DNA of 64,000 bases from Earliella scabrosa (Eukaryota > Basidiomycota > Agaricomycetes > Polyporales > Polyporaceae). The DNA lies in NCBI GenBank assembly GCA_022605405.1, contig JABYQQ010000007.1:1488001-1552000 (forward strand), read 5' to 3'. Within the stretch, counting starts at the first letter, position 1; every line of letters starts with the position of its first letter. Made by a program: the position numbers and the translations under genes. The notes under the pieces are model-generated. The model was not told the DNA's origin, did not search any database, and was given only the letters and a program-made list of their open reading frames with translations. Shown here one piece after another: positions 60,887 through 64,000 of the stretch.

Positions 60887-63698
60887 ATGGCCGTTCTCCA
60901 CAACAAGCCATCCCGGCGCGGTGGCCTTCGTCCCCGACTCTGGATAGACCCAAACCCCGCGACCGCCGATCCGTCTCTACCCACCCCGACTTCCACCATC
61001 TCTGCGGACCCGAATTCCACTCTGGCGGCGTCTTCTGACGATACCGACAGCGCAACTCCCACCTCTTCTGCGGAGCTGTTCTACGTACTATGCCTCTACG
61101 ACTACGATGCCGAGGACAGTGATCAGCTTTCCTTCCGTCGGAATGACATCCTCGACGTCGTCAAGAAGGAGGACACGGTAAGCAAACGTTACTTGAGGTG
61201 TAGGGTTGGCGCAGCCTAATACCTAGTAGGGCTGGTGGGCTGCCATCCGTCCAGACGACAACAGAGTTGGTTGGATCCCGAGTGCCTTCGTTGAGCCGAT
61301 TTCCGATGCGCTCGCAGACAAGCTGAGGAACGGCCCTGCCAACGTCCACGTTTATCACGACGATGCTGACAGGCGGATACACGGGTCCCTCGAGTGGGCA
61401 GACCCCTTCGTCGCCTCGTCGGAAGGGGAGCCCCGCGGTTATGACTGGATGCCATTGGTGAACGGAGATAAGGTGCGTGCATCGTTTCAGCGCCCGCATG
61501 GCTACAGGGTTCATTGCCAGCTAGGTCCCTATTATGCAACTCGGCGTGGAGCCTAGTCCTCCTAGCGTCGCGAATATGTTCAGTCCACTCGTTCCTCCCC
61601 ATGAGGGCATTGACGCGAGCTACCCGGAGACAGAATCCGAAATGTCCCCAACAGACATGATCGCATCCAGGAGCAAACCTCTCCCTCCGCCCATGATCGT
61701 GGATTCGCCTCTTCAAGATGTGCAGCCAAGAGATGTCGTTTCGTCTAGAACGAAGCCTCTCCCCCCTCCGCTGGTCGACTCGCCCTTTGAGGACGAAGGG
61801 CAGGTCTTAACGCTCCCACCTCCTCCTCTCGAGGAAACGCCTCTCCCAGCCACGCCTAGGACTCCATCGCGTCGACGCAGTCAGTCCATGCCAAACGTAG
61901 AAATACCCGTCCTCGACCATCAGAGATCGCGCTCTGAGTCTGCGAAGTCCCCAGCGATGAGGCATCTCAGGCGCCGACCGCTCCTCATAGACGACCAGTC
62001 ATCGTTGAACCGACTCACCACCCTCTTCGAGGCCCACAATCTCGAAGAGCTTGACCATCTAATCATGAGCCCTGTGGTCGCAGAGTCTTTCGATGCCTTC
62101 AGCCGCGCGACTCGCGCAGTCGTCCCTCGTCCGGACAAAATCAAGCAAATTACCGGTGACGACGAAGCACAGGCTTTCCATGACACAAAGCTCGCGCAAG
62201 GAATCTGGTATCTCCGCCCACTGTACGGAGAACAGCATGAGCTTCAACTTTCGCCTGACGAGAGCGTGTATGCGGGGACACTACGCGCTCTGGTGGAGCG
62301 GTTGACTGTCGACTTCCCGAGTGAGTGGTGAATAAATTTTGATGTTGTGAATCGTGTTGAATGGCGGCTCTACACAGAACCCATCCAGGAGACGAGGTAC
62401 CGGCAGGCGTTCCTCACGACGTACAAGTCCTTCGCAACAGCCGAGGAGATCTTTGACTTGCTTGTGGCTCAGTTCAACATGACACACCCTGGCTCCCTCA
62501 GCCTGAAGGAGCTTGAGAAGTGGAAGGAGAAGAAGCTCAAGCCGACTCGACGCCGTGTCCTGACTGTACTCCAGGTGTGGATCGACGACTACGGTCTGCT
62601 CCAAGACGACCCGCACATCGCCCGGCGCGTCGTCGACTTCGTGTCCCCTATCTCGTCGCCTTCCCCGCTGGCCCAAACTGCCCTCGACGTTCTCAAGTCT
62701 CTTGAGCGATATGTGAGTGCCTGAACAAAATGAGGGTCTGCTGCCTGTCTCTGACCTTGTCCAGATCTCCGTCATTCCTCCCACACCCGTCTCGGCTCTC
62801 AGCACCCGGCACAAAAAGGGGAAGAGCAAGGGCGAGCTCCTACGCATGGATACACTCTTGATCGCAGAACAGCTCTGCTTGCTCGCACAGAAGCTCTACT
62901 CGAAGCTGCGACCACAGGAGTGCATGAACTGGGTGAAGACACAGACCGGCAGCAGCGTCAAGACGCTCGTGGCGTTCAACTCCTTCCACGAGAAGCTTGG
63001 CGCATGGGTCAAGCTCAGCATCCTCAGCATGGAGGGTCTTGGCAAGCGGGCGGAGACGATTGACTTTTGGGTCAAGGTCGCGGAGGTACGCAGTACCATA
63101 GGAGAGCAGCGTCGTGATACTGACTCGCCCACTCTCCCTGCTCTCTCATCATCCCTCCCAGAAATGCAAAACCCTGCACAACTTCGCCTCGATGCACGCG
63201 ATCGTCGTCGCGCTCTCCTCCCCGGTCATCAGCCGGCTGCACCTCACCTGGGCGCACGTCAACCGGCGCGTGCAGCTCGAGCAGCTCGCAAAGTACCACG
63301 AGCCGACGGGCAACTTCTCCGCGTACCGGCTCTTCCAGCGGTCCGCGGACGGGCCCTGCATCCCGCACGTCGCCATGTACCTCGCGGACCTGCAGAACGA
63401 GCAGAGCCCGGACAGCGTGCTCGTCGCGCCCGCGTCGTCGCCGCTCGGGACGACGGTGTCGCTCATCAACTTTGCGAAGCGCGAGCGGTGGTGGGAGGCG
63501 ATCGACGCGATGCTCCGCCACCAGGCGAAGCCGTACACGTTCGCCGAGGACGCGGGCGTCGTGACCGTTGTCGAGACGAACCTCGCGCTCGCTGGGGAGA
63601 AGGACCAGGGCTCGTTCTGGACGAAGAGCCAGGAGATTCAGCAGGCTGAAATGCAACACGCGGATATCCGCAAGGGGCTCGAGCTCGCGGGCTTCTGA
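60887..63698 (+). CDS. Ras guanine nucleotide exchange factor, SH3-RasGEF (Cdc25 type)
   Basis: Exons: 60887-61177, 61230-61472, 61525-62320, 62378-62712, 62765-63085, 63162-63698, giving 840 aa. It activates Ras by GDP release. An N-terminal SH3 domain covers about residues 65-121 (VLCLYDYDAEDSDQLSF, GWWAAI, GWIPSAFVE). A Pro/Ser-rich linker holds two similar motifs (SRSKPLPPPMIVDSP and SSRTKPLPPPLVDSP). RasGEF_N starts at about 370 with YAGTLRALVERLTVDFP and RQAFLTTYKSFATAEEIFDL. The catalytic RasGEF domain follows, with FNSFHEKLGAWVKLSIL, WVKVAEKCKTLHNFASMHAI, CIPHVAMYLADL and INFAKRERWWEAI. The RasGEF_N domain begins before intron 3, and its junction puts a Lys between FP and PIQET. There are fewer residues after the catalytic domain than in yeast Cdc25. 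A 3-codon uORF lies at 60858. Confidence 0.93.
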
Positions 63699-64000
63699 GC
63701 TCGCCCGTCGCTCTTGGGTATTTATTGGTATGTCTATTATCTTTATTTGGTCCCCTACATCCGGGCTGGTGCCCGCCAAGTCTCTCATTGTACAACCCCC
63801 TCATTTGTGTTCAAACATCTGCCACTCCTTCATTGCTGTATCTTGTTATTCCCGTAATCGTGCATCGTGGACTATGTTGGAATAATCTCTTGGTGTTGGT
63901 ACTATCTTGCCGTGATATTTGTTTGGTGTAGTGCAATGGTCCACAATACGCAAGTCCATATATAACAGGATGAAACTGAAAGACAGGTAGACTACATGGT
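63699..64000. other. 3' flank of the RasGEF gene
   Basis: AT-richer, T-rich DNA after the stop codon, consistent with a 3' UTR; no further gene is visible before the window ends. Confidence 0.5.

Overview
This is a nuclear segment of a filamentous basidiomycete, most likely an Agaricomycete and perhaps a polypore-type wood-decay fungus (the order is inference). Almost every gene is split by GT..AG introns of about 45-65 nt. Codon third positions are GC-rich, intergenic gaps are short, and all conserved genes are eukaryotic and fungal. Every multi-exon model below was built by hand: exon lengths were summed, the frame was checked across each junction, and the product was compared with the remembered family pattern. 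No alignment or search was run.

Layout. 1-7.6 kb: a GPI-anchored Kre9/KNH-like surface protein (-), the mitochondrial protease ATP23 (-), a gene-poor stretch with degenerate repeats, and a peroxisomal enoyl-CoA hydratase (-). 7.9-14.3 kb: an rRNA methyltransferase of the BMT5/DUF2431 type (-), divergent from the tiny ER translocon protein RAMP4/SERP (+); an RBBP4/Msi1/Hat2 histone chaperone (-); ATP synthase subunit e (-), divergent from a probable INO80 Ies4-like nuclear protein (+). 14.7-21.5 kb: a 28-exon DOP1/Dopey gene (+). 21.9-23.4 kb: a secreted EF-hand protein of the Ssp120 type (-).

24.4-37.6 kb holds a tandem pair of full-length PDR-type (ABCG) drug-efflux transporters (+). They have matching exon architecture except for one intron missing in the second copy. 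38.0-50.1 kb is a housekeeping block: prefoldin subunit 1 (-), divergent from the U5 snRNP GTPase Snu114 (+); calnexin (+); and the cytoplasmic exosome helicase Ski2 (-). 52.3-53.9 kb: a SAM methyltransferase (-). 58.3-63.7 kb: the ESCRT regulator IST1 (-), divergent from an SH3-RasGEF of the Cdc25 type (+).

Accessory DNA sits mainly at 50-52 kb, where there is an unassigned and probably decayed membrane-protein-like locus, and at 53.9-58.3 kb, which contains a 1,018-bp non-autonomous DNA transposon. That element has 30-bp terminal inverted repeats and a 9-bp target duplication (Mutator-like). No prokaryotic operon, CRISPR array, rRNA or tRNA was seen. The clearest novelties are the transposon, the extreme micro-exons (a start exon of only ATG, a 9-nt terminal exon, an 11-nt internal exon), a GC-AG intron, and the intron difference between the duplicated transporters. 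I found no convincing new multi-gene system.
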